A stretch of 64,000 bases of DNA, from NCBI GenBank assembly GCA_009617715.1, contig VTFK01000069.1, positions 186,001-250,000 on the forward strand. Reading direction: 5' to 3'. A model generated the notes under the pieces. The model was not told the origin of the DNA. It ran no database searches and saw nothing but the letters and a program-made list of their open reading frames with translations. Of the stretch, positions 43,501 to 54,491 are shown piece after piece. Position 1 is the stretch's first letter. Each line of letters begins with the position of its first letter. The translations under genes and the position numbers were made by a program. Source of the stretch: Plectrocnemia conspersa (taxonomy: Eukaryota; Arthropoda; Insecta; Trichoptera; Polycentropodidae).

Positions 43501-43536
43501 CACGAGATGAAGCTTTTAAGACTTTTACCGAAGTAA
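37571..43536 (+). CDS. COX15: COX15, heme A synthase (mitochondrial)
   Basis: Inner-membrane enzyme that oxidises heme O to heme A for cytochrome c oxidase. Exons: 37571-37687, 37752-37899, 38337-38469, 38532-38718, 42430-42704, 42772-43040, 43396-43536. N-terminus [16 protein letters not shown] is rich in Arg/Ser as in a mitochondrial presequence. Diagnostic motifs: [91 protein letters not shown]. All four conserved heme-ligand His (GHRM, AAHL, FDHR, ATHQ) are present. Oddity: exon 5 as given is out of frame by one base; the upstream frame stops at 42628-42630 while the downstream frame ([16 protein letters not shown]) continues. Treating 42608-42638 (GTATAC...TTCCAG, 31 nt) as an intron gives 412 aa, near the human 410; otherwise it is a frameshift. 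A hAT element sits in the 3.7-kb intron. Confidence 0.95.
38864..39113. mobile_element. hAT-type MITE in COX15 intron
   Basis: 250-bp non-coding element with ends CAGCGCTGTCTAGCTT and AGTTGGACAGCGCTG, inverted with few mismatches, plus GGGCC/GGCC sub-terminal pairs. Flanking octamers CTTTACTG and TTCTACTG agree at six of eight positions, compatible with an old hAT target duplication. The interior contains the tandem-like AAAAATGTCT/AAAGGTCACC words. Confidence 0.72.
39321..41676 (+). mobile_element. hAT transposon (ZBED5/FAM200-like) with perfect TIRs and 8-bp TSD
   Basis: 2,356 bp; left end CAGTGGTTCTTAACC and right end GGTTAAGAACCACTG are exact inverse complements of 15 bp. The flanks are GTATAGAT on both sides (39313-39320 and 41677-41684), an unmutated 8-bp target duplication. 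Sub-terminal GTGCACCGCGA / GTGCACCG repeats occur inside both ends. Inserted in sense orientation into the COX15 intron 38719-42429. The identical flanks suggest a fairly recent insertion although the transposase is broken. Confidence 0.96.
39607..41280 (+). pseudogene. hAT transposase, ZBED5/FAM200-like, interrupted
   Basis: Pieces in order: [20 protein letters not shown] and a BED-type finger CVVCGEKL...LNRHFTTKH (39620-39997), a break, [20 protein letters not shown] (first catalytic Asp, about 40100), the RNase-H core [17 protein letters not shown] and [24 protein letters not shown] (40178-40870), then after another break the C-terminal hATC dimerisation segment [19 protein letters not shown] (40971-41210). 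At least three stops or shifts. Typical of insect elements related to vertebrate ZBED5 and FAM200 genes. Not functional as read. Confidence 0.9.
41685..42429. other. Rest of COX15 intron 4
   Basis: AT-rich, no open frame or repeat recognised apart from a short AGAAATCTAGAAA-like near-palindrome at about 42198. Ends in a normal acceptor (ATCTTTCAG). Confidence 0.5.
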
Positions 43537-45469
43537 TGTTTTATTTTTGTATTAAACCGCATTTATGTAAATAGGATTGAAAATAAATACTAAAAAGTGA
43601 ATAAAAATATATTTATTCAATAACACAAGCACTGCATTGGATTCGTGCCGCTTCAAATATATATATATTTTACATTATTCTCGACGAATTTAAAATGGTA
43701 AAAAAAAGTATACGATAATACTAATTAATTGTACACCTTCCGCACCAAAACTTATATAAACCAAAGTATATTTATACATGAATGGTTTAATCGCAATTGT
43801 CTTACTTTATGCCAATATTTTAGCAGCGATGGTCCTGCCATAGTCACGGCTTACTCATAAGTCAGTCGAAATACTGGCGAAAAGTAAACGACAACCGCAA
43901 TAAAACCTGAATTTCAGATATCATTTTCACTCGCGAACCCCTAAATATATATAAAATTTAATATTTAAAACTGATTGAAATTTTTGATCTGTGCGCTGAG
44001 CACCCGATTATCACTTTCGCAGTGCAATTATCACTCACGTCGATTGGCATATGGCAAAACCGACACGTTTGCATCGAAAATCGTGACGAAAGCATCATTG
44101 TGTTTCGAAAAGGTTAACAATTCATGCAATGAGTATTTTTCGATTGCAACACAACACGTTTGTGTATATTTAAATAACATAATTAAGACAACGTTGAGTG
44201 AGTGGTTAAGAAAATATATAATAACAGCTGTTAAAATTGTAAGCGACGCTACAATAGATCCTCAATTTTCAATTACGCTTTGTAAAATAAATAAAGCAGT
44301 TTTAAAGCTTATTAAATACAGTCAAATGTATAAGTTGAACAAGATCATTACGATACATTTAATTTACAGTACAGCTGACACTTAAATTGAATCGACAATA
44401 TTAACTAAAAGACGATAAGTACATAAGAATGCGAATTCATAAGGACGTGCAATAAATAAAGTATCATATTTATGATGAAGATAATAAAACAATATACAGT
44501 AGGATTAAGATAAAAATCGTAAATAAATTATTTGTACTATTAGATTCTAGAAAAAAAATATAAACGAGGAGCTTGAATGCAAAAAAGTTTAATGTTTAAT
44601 TTTGCTCATGATGTAAAAAAACGCATAAATATTTGTAATACTGAAGTAAAAATCACTTTTTGTCCATAAAAAGTTCAGTTTTATGAGGGTTTTGTATTAC
44701 AAGAAATTGATTACTTCTTAAAATGAATCATAAAAAAAGGTTATGTGCAATTGTTATTGATTTGTGTGATAATAAAGTTTACAGCTATATTAAAATATAT
44801 TTTTTCACCCATTATTTGTAATAATAGATTAAATAAATTTATAATTAATGGAAAAAACCCAAAATAAACGTCCATAAAAATAATTAAAAGAAAAAAACCA
44901 CCAATTATTATCACTTTGTTGCTATTCTACCCCTCAAATATGCAACTTATACACCACTGTATCGATTTTTACATATGTATTTAATAATTCTGTAAAAAAA
45001 AAACAACACTTCAGATGTTCACACTCAACTTGGTCCCGAACCCGAAGAACATTGAGGTTCTACTGCACATCCACGAAAACCATACGCATACCGAAATAAA
45101 AAGATACACAATCTTAATCGCTATCAATTTGCACCTTATCGTTAGTACACCATATTTTATATTATAAAATATTTAATAATCTTATATTACAACAATTGTT
45201 TTAATCGTTAATGAGTATAACTTATATAATGTATGTATGTATATATAATTTTAAATATATATAAAATGAATAACATCCTATACGCTTCATTAAATGGCAT
45301 CAGTCTCCGTTATTTTATTATTAATAATTAATAATATTATATATGTATATATATTTGTTTATTACATTGACCAAATTAAACATTGTACAGCTTCCTCGCC
45401 AAATTTCGGGATGAACATATATGCATAGTACGTGAAGGAAAGTAAAGTGTAAACGAATAAACGGCGGCA
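43537..45469. other. Spacer between COX15 and UBTD (convergent 3' ends)
   Basis: Both flanking genes end here. It is AT-rich. A 136-codon open frame at 43975-44385 begins without ATG and shows no domain or plausible composition, so it is not called. No repeat family member was recognised. Confidence 0.5.
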
Positions 45470-48400
45470 CTAGCTATCTACGAGATCTTCTGTGTTTATA
45501 ATAACTTGCACCACATACCCTGACTGAATATGAGCGTCTTCTATTACTAATTTATCACCGAGCAGCTTACCACCGAAGAACCACCTCTGTCTCACTGGTT
45601 CTACGCCTTCCTGTCTCTGAAAAATTAAAGTATATTAAAATAAGGTGCTATTTAACAGAGAAATAATTTGAATGTGCATTTAAATAAATACTTTTTTCCA
45701 TAAAATTAATTGTTTGTGCAATAATTCTTTGTACTTTGGGGTATCAATGTCTGAGTTCCTATTACTTGGATTGTGCCCCAAGGGCACCATTACAATTATT
45801 AAATATATTGTGTCGCAATAAGAACATAGGGCATGTGCTCTTGTTTACAAGGTCATTTAATACATAAAAATGGGAAAAAATATTGATTTGCTGATTTCGT
45901 TAAATTCACAAAATAGAGCTGAAAGAACATAACCTCAAATTTTGTATGGATGCCTAGTCTCTCCTATAACGTAGTACTCCTATAACGAAGTCCCAATTTC
46001 TACGCTATCGGGGGGTCGAATGTATATGATATTTAATAACACTATTGATATCAAAATCACTGTAAATGTTATTATATCAGGAAATCCTCTAATATACTAT
46101 CGCTCTGGCTACAGCATTATGTTTCAAATTCTAGTGCTAGACCTATGACATGATTATCATGGCCGCTAAAAATTGTTTACATGTGGTGACACTTAAATTT
46201 AACCACTTTACACAAGGTGTGTGATTTTAGAAATGTCCATTACAGGCGGTGTCGAGCCTGTGTGTGAATATGAAAATCGGAGTTAAACGTGCTCCCACAA
46301 ATAAACGTGATTATATTTGTCATTATACTCAGCATATGCAGGACTCCGATCTGCATTTCGTTTCAAGTAAAAAAAAAGGTCACTTTTTTTTTATGAGCTG
46401 TGGAAGTCATAAATTAGAAAAATACAAGGCGGTGTGTTACTTAAATTTTTGTCACTTGAAGTATTTCTCAATTGTATTAGATGGAATAGACAATAAAAAA
46501 AATGAATGAAAAGGTAGGTAGCAAAGCCAGCAAAACATATTCAAGTAAGCATCCTTGACTAATTGGGGTAGCTTTATCTTTCCAATAATTTGACACACTT
46601 ATTACTATTTTGCCCCATATTTCTTAGAATTTATAAAACGCAATATGTTTTCGTATGGAATGTGTTTTAAAAATAAAGATATCTATATTTCCTCATGTCC
46701 ATTGTTTATTATTGGGTTCATTCCATTATTTAATTATTGTTTGCGATTTTTAAGAAACGGTAAAAATAATATTCACAATTTTTTTGGAACAATACAAAAA
46801 ATATCCGTTATGTAATTTTAAAACATAAATTTTGCAAAAACTATAAATTTTTAAATTTTTCTTATTTTTCCTATTTATATATAATTATTTACTATTATAA
46901 TTTACAATAAAAAAATATGATTTTTTGGAACACTGCAAAAAAAACACCCACATGTTAAGTGGTTAAGCATGTAGTTACTCATAAGGCGTTCTTGAATTTA
47001 AGCATGTAGTAACTCATGTAGATACTCATAAGGCGCTCACTGTTCTGACCAATGCTCGCTCTCCAACAATAATGCACAAACAATTCGTTTTATGGAACAA
47101 TTATTTTATATATTGTTCATTTAAATCATCCACATTAAAATATAAGTCATTCACTACAGTGGTGCAAAGATAATATGGGATCAATTATTACCAAAATAAA
47201 TTTACTACATTTACAATTAAACCCAATGGTTCAAAAGATATAAAATGAAAATATACGGTTTTATAATCTACTGATGCGATGATTGGAAGCGACATCTAAC
47301 AGACACTGCGAACCACAAACAATTGGTTAAGGTATCGACTAAATTTCGCCTTTCAATAGTAATTCAAGGCCCACTTGTTAATGTAAATAGGGTTGAAATA
47401 GATAGATTTCAGATTGTTATCATAATTTATCAAACCTTCTCGATACAGTATTTATATCTGCAATTATAAAAGATCATATCTATTTAAAAATCAATCATCG
47501 CAACATGAAAAAAATTATGAACTGAAAACGTTCACTTAGTCAATTGTCTCTGCACCACCTGCGAAGAAATCTGAACGTATTCAATACAAACCTGTAGCTT
47601 CTTCTTGCACTGCGCGACAGTGTCCCGCAAATATACCACTAATTTGACGTCCTGGCACGTAGTGGACAAGCGCAGTCTCAACGTGGTCGCGCTACCTCCT
47701 TCCACGGGCTCAGAGCACTCTGCCGGCGAGTCTCTGCCGCTGACGCCGCCTCCGCGCACCATGTTTATGGGCGACGAGAGACAGTAGATGGGCACCTGGT
47801 ATCTCACGCCCCATTCGTCGTAGCATTCGGTCAGGTATCCGTTAGGAACGGACACGCTCGCACCGTCTAGGATGGCCTGCGCCAATTGAAAGTCTAAGTT
47901 CTCGGCGGCGACAGCGGCCGCCTTGAGTGCGTCCCATATTTCCTTACGGCCGTCGAACGCGGGCGCCGTATCCCAGAACTCGTCTCGCTTGCTTCTGAGC
48001 TGGCCTTCCGTGAGTGGAATCTCAGATTTCCAACGTATCGTCTCATGGCATAGGGGATGGTTTTTCCTTATGCCGCCTGAAACTCAATAATGATTCGAAT
48101 TAGATATTTCTCTAAACGTTTTGGGATGATCTTTGATAATCAAATAGTACCACATGACAATACATAATTATTTTCTAAAGAAAGGCAGAAGATGAGAACA
48201 CATAACATGTCTTATTATTATAATTCCATTAATATCACCTAAAAAGAATTCGTCCAATTTTTTAATAACATTGGACAACTTGATTTTATCATGTTTTCTA
48301 CTTATTTACATATCCCACTAAAAATATAGTTATCAAGGTTGACAAGATTTAGAAATTTAAAATTTTTGCATGAAGTCAACCTCGAAAAGTGCATTTTTTT

Positions 48401-51135
48401 ATTTATATATTTAATTTTATTGTTGTGTAGCATAAACCGAATATCTGACAAAGTTAGATTTTAAAAAACATAGAAACGAAAAGGTTAAATCAGTTTAGAA
48501 ATGGACCGACTAAGCAATTTACTATTTTTGTGCCACAGTATTTTTTTTGTTCTACACCACCCAAATGCAAACTATTTTTAGAATTAAAAAAATATATGTC
48601 AAGTGTTAACGACTTATCAAGGACTCTTATAATGCAAAATGAGCCTCTGGGTGCTGTTTCCAGTGTATTTGTACACCATTTGCAGCAGTTAAAAATTGAA
48701 GTGCTAGGGTTGTCACAAAAAATACAATATTGAATTAATTTTTGCTTTAATAGCAAACTAACATTTTTATACAAAGTAAAAAATACATATTTTTATAAAA
48801 TATAAACCAGCCATATAACAATAATAAAAAATCTGTTTTGCATGTCACCCTATGATCAAACGCATGAAATTTGGTCGAAAAGTATCGTAAGTTCTACACC
48901 AATTATCATTTATTAAAAATTACATTTCATATATTACAAAGGCGCAAGTGGCAACCCTGAGGACATTTATTTTAGCCATTTTTAAGACAGCTATTCAAGC
49001 GGTAATAATTTTAAAGGTTTCTCCATTGATAACTATTGTATATACCTAAATAGTTTAGTAATATCATTTCATAGCATATTTAACAGATTCTGTATATACC
49101 CTGTATGTGGCTTTTGGCATTACGGTCGCGTAGCAATTGAGCCCCGTATGTGGCTTTAGAATGGTTAAAGATCACAAATAAGGAGTGGCTGCGGATAAAA
49201 TTAGAGAATACTTTGGAGAGGTTCACTAAAAAGCAGGAACGTCATTTCAGCTTTTTCGAGGGGGGCTGGGCAAAAGTTTCCCAATCCGTGAGCGTTTTTT
49301 TAATATTTCCATTTCATTAAGATTCATAATATTTGCATTTTTCTGGCCAAGTTTAAGGGGTCTGTTTAGGATCCATATCAAACGCAATAAAATCGTGTCA
49401 TCGCAGTGGAAACTTTTTTTAATAATACAATAAGTGAGAATTGAATGAAGCATACCTAAACCAAATTTTGACAAATAGCTGTCAAAAGTGGGAACGCTTG
49501 TTACCGAGCGTCAAACAAAATCGTGCCATAGCTGTTGCAGTGGGAACGCTTGTTACCGAGCGTTACCACTGCGACGGCGCCAACACGATTTTATTGCTTT
49601 TGACGTGAATTTTTGACTTCTGAGAAGTGATAATTGTTTTTGCATCCTTCTATAGACCAAAATTCGATTTGAATCCACTTTGTTCAAAACTCTCATATCA
49701 GATGTGTAGTAATATCAGTAAGCACAGCTATCATATTTTTAAAACATAGTATAATATCAAAGTACAGACAAACTATGAAACAATATGCGTGATGCGACGT
49801 CTGTCTATACTTCTCCTTATTTTCACTGAAAGATGAGTTGGCTTAGTTTGTATTTTGGACTTGACCTAATGAAAATTCTAAAACTACAATTAGTTTTACA
49901 ATTTTCGTTAGGTTAGATTTAGGTTTGAACAGTAAATGGACATTTTAGAGGAGCATATTAGCGCCTTTCAGTTAAATTATATTTACTATAGTAGAAATAT
50001 CTATTGGTGAAAATGAATTTGGACTTCACTAGTGAAAATATAACTTCATTGAAAAATACATATTCACTGTAACAATTATATTTACATTGCATGAAAATAA
50101 ATATATTACTACATTTGGAAAAGATAAAATCATATAATCTTACTAGATCCTGCTGGATAAATTATATTTTCACTGGTAAAAATATATATCTACTGGTGAA
50201 AATGTATTTCGAAATGATTTCACAGAAATAACATATTAAAAAAATATTTTCGGGATAGATTCCACTGTTTTGTTAACTGAAACTCCTAATTAAGGCCTCT
50301 GAATGAAGTAATTTGGCAGCGAATGCTTAATAAGAAATTATGTCGTTTTAATAAAATACTGTAAAGAACAAGTTCAAGTGAATTAATGATCCATATGATG
50401 ATAAAATTCATTTAAATTTATTTATAAAATATAAAATTGAAAAAATCGTTTTAATGTGAAATTTACTCAGCCTTTTGAACATTGGTTTACTTGGCAGATA
50501 TCTTTGCCAGTTTAAGTCAACAAAAATTTCGCCACTTTGCAATATAAACTATTGAATCTAGCTGATTCTGATATGAACGATCGAAGACAATTTTTATTTA
50601 TAAATGCCCTCCTTTATCCTCCTTGAACAATTACATTTTTGTTTACAAAAATTTCGAGATGGACTTAGTGATAATTTAATTCTGATCAATCGTCGCAGAT
50701 AAGGTTTTCCTAATCTCACGAATCAACATTATAACATATAACTAAAATAAAATACTTTTTAATAAACATCATAGACGTCGCTGATTACTTAGCAATCGTT
50801 AATCCGTCGTAACGTATTTGGGCTAAGGGAAGATTCACAAGAAATCAATTTACTGAATCAATGTTGCATTTGTAGTTTCTATTGTTTCTTTTTCGTTCAA
50901 TAGGTGTATAAAAAAAATTTAAATATCGAGAGGAGGGGGCCATGACGTCATGCGTTCTCGAATCGGATTCGCGCGGAGATGAGAGACGGCGAAAGGCGAA
51001 GCAAGATGGGGAGGGGGGAAGGGGCGAAGACTACATAGGGGCGAAAGAGTCACCCGCGTTGAGCTGGGTCTGCTGCGGCCAGGGCTGCGGCTCGCTGTGT
51101 CTGCGGCCCCTGGCGGTGCCCACGCACCCGCCCAT
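45470..51135 (-). CDS. UBTD2: Ubiquitin domain-containing protein UBTD1/UBTD2 orthologue
   Basis: Conserved cytosolic protein thought to link ubiquitin-conjugating enzymes to substrates. Three coding exons on the minus strand: 51135-51054, 48076-47592, 45616-45470; 237 aa (human paralogues 227 and 234). Start chosen at [10 protein letters not shown] because the family starts MGxCVG with an N-myristoylation-type Gly2; a longer upstream frame exists but does not fit. Seen: [79 protein letters not shown], a Gly/Ser/Glu linker, then a ubiquitin-like fold [20 protein letters not shown] joined to [19 protein letters not shown] and [14 protein letters not shown]. Exon 1 is strongly GC-rich against its surroundings. 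Introns hold R1 copy 4 and a Tigger-like terminus. Whether closer to UBTD1 or UBTD2 cannot be told. Confidence 0.94.
45617..47591. other. UBTD intron 2
   Basis: AT-rich. At about 45955-46018 the sequence CCTATAACGTAGTACTCC...CGCTATCGGGGGGTCGA is the reverse of the Tigger-like terminus seen at 1583-1630, so it is a remnant of the same element type. A short tandem ATGTAGT(A/T)ACTCAT duplication lies at 46970-47030. An 86-codon open frame at 46249-46509 is not called. Confidence 0.5.
49231..50240 (+). repeat. Dispersed repeat R1, copy 4, in UBTD intron 1
   Basis: Starts CAGGAACGTCATTTCAGC, then GGCCAAGTTTAAGGGG, GCAATAAAATCGTG, a tandem of TGGGAACGCTTGTTACCGAG (twice between about 49484 and 49563), a GGCGCC core, GAGAAGTGATAATTG, the ATGAAAATTCTAAAAC inverted pair and ACTAGTGAAAATATA runs. 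The longest copy here, about 1 kb. No open frame. Confidence 0.7.
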
Positions 51136-52065
51136 CAGTCCTCGGGTGTGCGACGATACGAGAGCCGACCATGCGAACGTCAGACGGTCATTCGGCGACG
51201 GCGAGCTGGAGACCTGCCGATTGAACCTGTCTGCGCTCGAACGCGCGGCCCTAACGATCGCGATCGCGGCCATCGACGACTTGTCATTTAAAAAAATACT
51301 TTTAATATCTTCACTATTACCTTCGTTTTTAATAGTTATAATAATAGTCTTGAATTCTTCTCAAACTGATTAGGATGACTCAATCTTTCTTTACAGATCT
51401 ATTCTTTCACCATTGCCGTATTCAGCTCCCGGTGGATGTATCAATTTGGAACATTCCATGGGACATCCAATATCATTCTTAGAATTTTATATTGCTATCT
51501 TTCAATTATATCCATATTAAAGTTGATTATATATCGGCTTTATGAACAGTTTACTGTCAACTGAGAGTTTCTCCCTAGCAGCCAATACTAATGTCTTTTA
51601 ATGTGTGTACGCACAAGTTTGAATGAACGCCCGTAGTGTCTCTAAGGACTTGAACAACTTCGAGAAAGACGTCTTCACTATCCTCTGCTGTCTACCCCCG
51701 AGAGTCCCTTCTCCTCGTAAGGAGTTCATAATACTCGCCCACACTGTAACGACGGGCCTCTAGGGTGTGGTGGACTGGCGCCCCTTGGGTAATGAATAGT
51801 AAATTTAGGTAAAATTACACCGCCATGTAAAACAATGTGAACCAATATATAATACGGTTTGTTACAATTATTTAATTTAGCACTACACCACCGTCATTGT
51901 TGAAGTTATGGGGCAATATTGAACAAAGTTTATTTATTTTATTATTTGAAAGTTTTAAGGAATATAGTTTTTATTTTGAAATGATTTTGTTTTAAATAAT
52001 CGTCGATTATATTAATATAATTTATATATGTGGATTTATGAGGTGTGATTTTTTTGCGACATCAG
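51136..52065. promoter_or_regulatory. Divergent UBTD / eclair upstream region
   Basis: UBTD starts at 51135 on the minus strand and eclair lies downstream on the plus strand, so this 0.9 kb presumably holds both promoters plus the unlocated first exon(s) of eclair. The part 51136-51290 continues the GC-rich island of UBTD exon 1 (CGATCGCGATCG at about 51256-51267 is a perfect palindrome). No TATA box or initiator could be assigned. A GC-richer stretch at 51670-51790 is unexplained. Confidence 0.45.
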
Positions 52066-53795
52066 CTTCGGCCTCTATTTCCACATCGGAGAGACGGAGC
52101 GAAAATGCTTCATCGAAGAAATACCAGACGAGACCACAGTGATAGGTGAGCGCTCAGGCCGGCGTTCAACCGCAAATAATCAAATACCAGTCGTTCGATC
52201 GTGAATAATTGATATTTATAAACATACTTATAATGTATATTTTTAGTCAATTACAAAGTGGAACTGTATGACCCGAGATCTGGAGGATACATGCCGTCAT
52301 CGCCCGGTATAGGTATGCACGTCGAAGTCAGAGATCCTGACGATAAGACGATGCTGTCGAGAGTGTACAGTTCCGAAGGAATGATATCGTTCACGTCGCA
52401 CACTCCAGGAGAGCACATAATATGCATGTATTCTAATAGTACAGCTTGGTTCAGCGGTTCTCAATTGAGAGTATGTGTTTTTTAATATATAATTTAATAC
52501 TATAGCAATATAATAATAATCAATATATAATTATAGGTTCATCTTGATATTCAAGTTGGTGAACACGCAATAGATTATGCGAACGTAGCTCAAAAAGAGA
52601 AGCTCTCAGAATTGCAGCTACGCATTAGACAATTGTTAGATCAAGTGGAGCAGATCACAAAAGAGCAGAATTATCAGAGGGTATTTTTTTTTATATTATA
52701 TATAAAGATTTCAAGGTAAATGAAAAAAATCAAAAACACCTTTTAAAAGCAATTATAATTTTACAATTTTAAATACATGCACCCCAAACAAAAAATTAGT
52801 ATTTATAATAATAATAATAATGCGTCCACAAACTGTGAGAACAAATAAATACTATTGTATATGACAGATAGCTATACTTATTAAGTAGTTGTTCTATACT
52901 TTGCTTTTAAATAATACATACATACATATATAAGAGATTTTTTTCTGTTATATATGTATTAAAATTATAAGAGAATTACTTGAAAAAAACAGGACAATTT
53001 AAATGAATAACTGCAACGAATCCTATTCCAACGAAAAAAAATCTGAAGATTTATCTTACATAAATGCATAAAGAATTCGTTTTATTGAACATTTTTTATA
53101 GAACATAATACTACATAATTCCATCCTTGCCGGATTGTTTTAAATTCTGAGAAATAAAACAAAATATGCATTACAATAATAAAATATTACTACAATAAAC
53201 TACTAAAAGAATTACTAAATGCAAAGAAAAAATAATTTTAATAAGTCTGAAACATCTGAAAAACATTTTTTGGACCCTTTCTATTATATTAGAAGTGAGA
53301 TATTTAGATAGTAATACTACCTATATTGTGGACTATGGAGCCAACACATTCTCGCTATAAATAATATACTTGACTCAGTTTGATGAAGAAAACCAATCCC
53401 ATACAAAATTTTATTATCTAGTTTTATTTTTCTATGCCGTTTTTCCGTCAATATTTGACTCTCTATCCTCCTATGTAGTTAATACATTGTTCACTAGCTA
53501 GTTTTACATAACTTCTACTAGTCTACTAAATAAAATTTACATTTGACAAAAATATCACTTAATATTTTGTTGCCTTGGAATCCTTGTGTACATTTACTGG
53601 CTTTAAATGATTTTATTTATTAATATCATTAATGTTTTATTTCAGTACCGAGAAGAAAGATTCAGACACACTTCAGAGAGCACAAATCAACGAGTATTAT
53701 GGTGGTCTCTTTTACAAACGACCATCCTCATAGTTATGGGCGCTTGGCAAATGAAACATCTCAAGAGTTTTTTTGAAGCCAAAAAACTCGTTTAA
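52066..53795 (+). CDS. eca: Eclair, p24 family cargo receptor (TMED4/9 type); signal-peptide exon not found
   Basis: Single-pass protein of ER-Golgi COPI/COPII vesicles, a p24-alpha subfamily cargo adaptor. Exons found: 52066-52145, 52247-52470, 52537-52680, 53646-53795. Seen: [20 protein letters not shown] (first residues of the mature GOLD domain), [39 protein letters not shown], coiled coil [19 protein letters not shown], membrane segment [16 protein letters not shown] and cytosolic tail [12 protein letters not shown] with the FF and dilysine-type KK signals. Identity to the Drosophila protein is very high by eye. The first exon listed begins at a splice acceptor (GACATCAG) in mid-codon, and reading upstream meets TGA, so a further 5' exon encoding the signal peptide must exist but was not recognised. 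Head-to-head with UBTD, tail-to-tail with Alg13. Confidence 0.95.
52681..53645. other. Eclair intron 3
   Basis: About 1 kb, AT-rich, nothing recognised. Normal donor GTATTT and acceptor TTTCAG. Confidence 0.5.
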
Positions 53796-53981
53796 TAAAT
53801 TTAGTTTATAATAATTAAAATTGGTATAATTTTCGTTAGTTACAAAATATTTTACAATGGCAGTTTAACAAATAAATTTGGTTATACAAAAATAAAAACG
53901 AATGTCACAGACCGATGTAAAATATATTTAATAAAGATTTTTATTTAACATTGCTTTTTTTATTTACATATACATATATAA

Positions 53982-54491
53982 TCAAGATTTAAATCCTAAA
54001 AACGTATCTAAATGAACAAATAGAGGAGTTGCGTCTGCTTTTCGATGTGGTCTTAATTTTTCAATGTCCATACTTTTTAAAGTAGAGTGGAATGTAGCAC
54101 AAGTACAATAATACAAGTGACCTTCTTCGGCCAACTTTTCTGCTATTTCTGTTTGATGGTTGTTCATTAAATCTGTATTTATTACCACCAATAGAGGTTT
54201 TTGATGATCCAAAACTTCGAGACAAGTCCCAGCGCCTGCATGACTGATGACCAAATCGGCATCTTTAATATCTTGTATTATATTATCCTTGAAGCGATAA
54301 ATTTTGATGTCGATATCTGTATATTTATATTCGTCATGTTCCGATTCATCGTTTCCGATTTGAACCACTAAATTTTGGCAGCCCAGAGACTTAAAAAGCT
54401 CTATAGATTCCGATGAAAATACAGTCTTGCATAATTTATCAAATCTCGTCGTTCCAACGGTCACAAATATGCGCCTCATTTTTATCAACAA
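53982..54491 (-). CDS. Alg13: Alg13, UDP-GlcNAc transferase catalytic subunit
   Basis: Cytosolic catalytic half of the Alg13/Alg14 enzyme that adds the second GlcNAc to the dolichol-linked oligosaccharide at the ER. Intronless, 169 aa from the first Met; the second Met (54479, MRRIFVTVGTT) gives 165 aa and matches the start of the family, including the 165-residue human short form, so it is preferred. Seen: VTVGTTRFDKL at the N-terminus, LVVQIGNDESEH, VYRYKD-like KIYRFKDNI, nucleotide-sugar binding DLVISHAGAGTCLE, KPLLVVINTDLMNNHQTEIA and GHLYYCTCAT. No DUB/OTU extension as in long vertebrate ALG13. Tail-to-tail with eclair with under 190 bp between stop codons. It needs an Alg14 membrane partner, not in this window. 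Confidence 0.95.
   Translation of the reverse strand: MLIKMRRIFVTVGTTRFDKLCKTVFSSESIELFKSLGCQNLVVQIGNDESEHDEYKYTDIDIKIYRFKDNIIQDIKDADLVISHAGAGTCLEVLDHQKPLLVVINTDLMNNHQTEIAEKLAEEGHLYYCTCATFHSTLKSMDIEKLRPHRKADATPLFVHLDTFLGFKS

Noticed and set aside
43975..44385. 136-codon open frame between COX15 and UBTD
   Set aside because: No ATG at its start, no recognisable domain, AT-driven composition, no splice context.
46249..46509. 86-codon open frame in UBTD intron 2
   Set aside because: Non-ATG start, poly-Lys tract from A runs, no family resemblance.
50942..51373. 143-codon plus-strand frame over the UBTD start region, considered as the missing eclair signal exon
   Set aside because: Its first half is antisense to UBTD exon 1. 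The hydrophobic end (SLLPSFLIVIIIVL) is tempting, but no GT donor joins it in phase to the acceptor at 52065.
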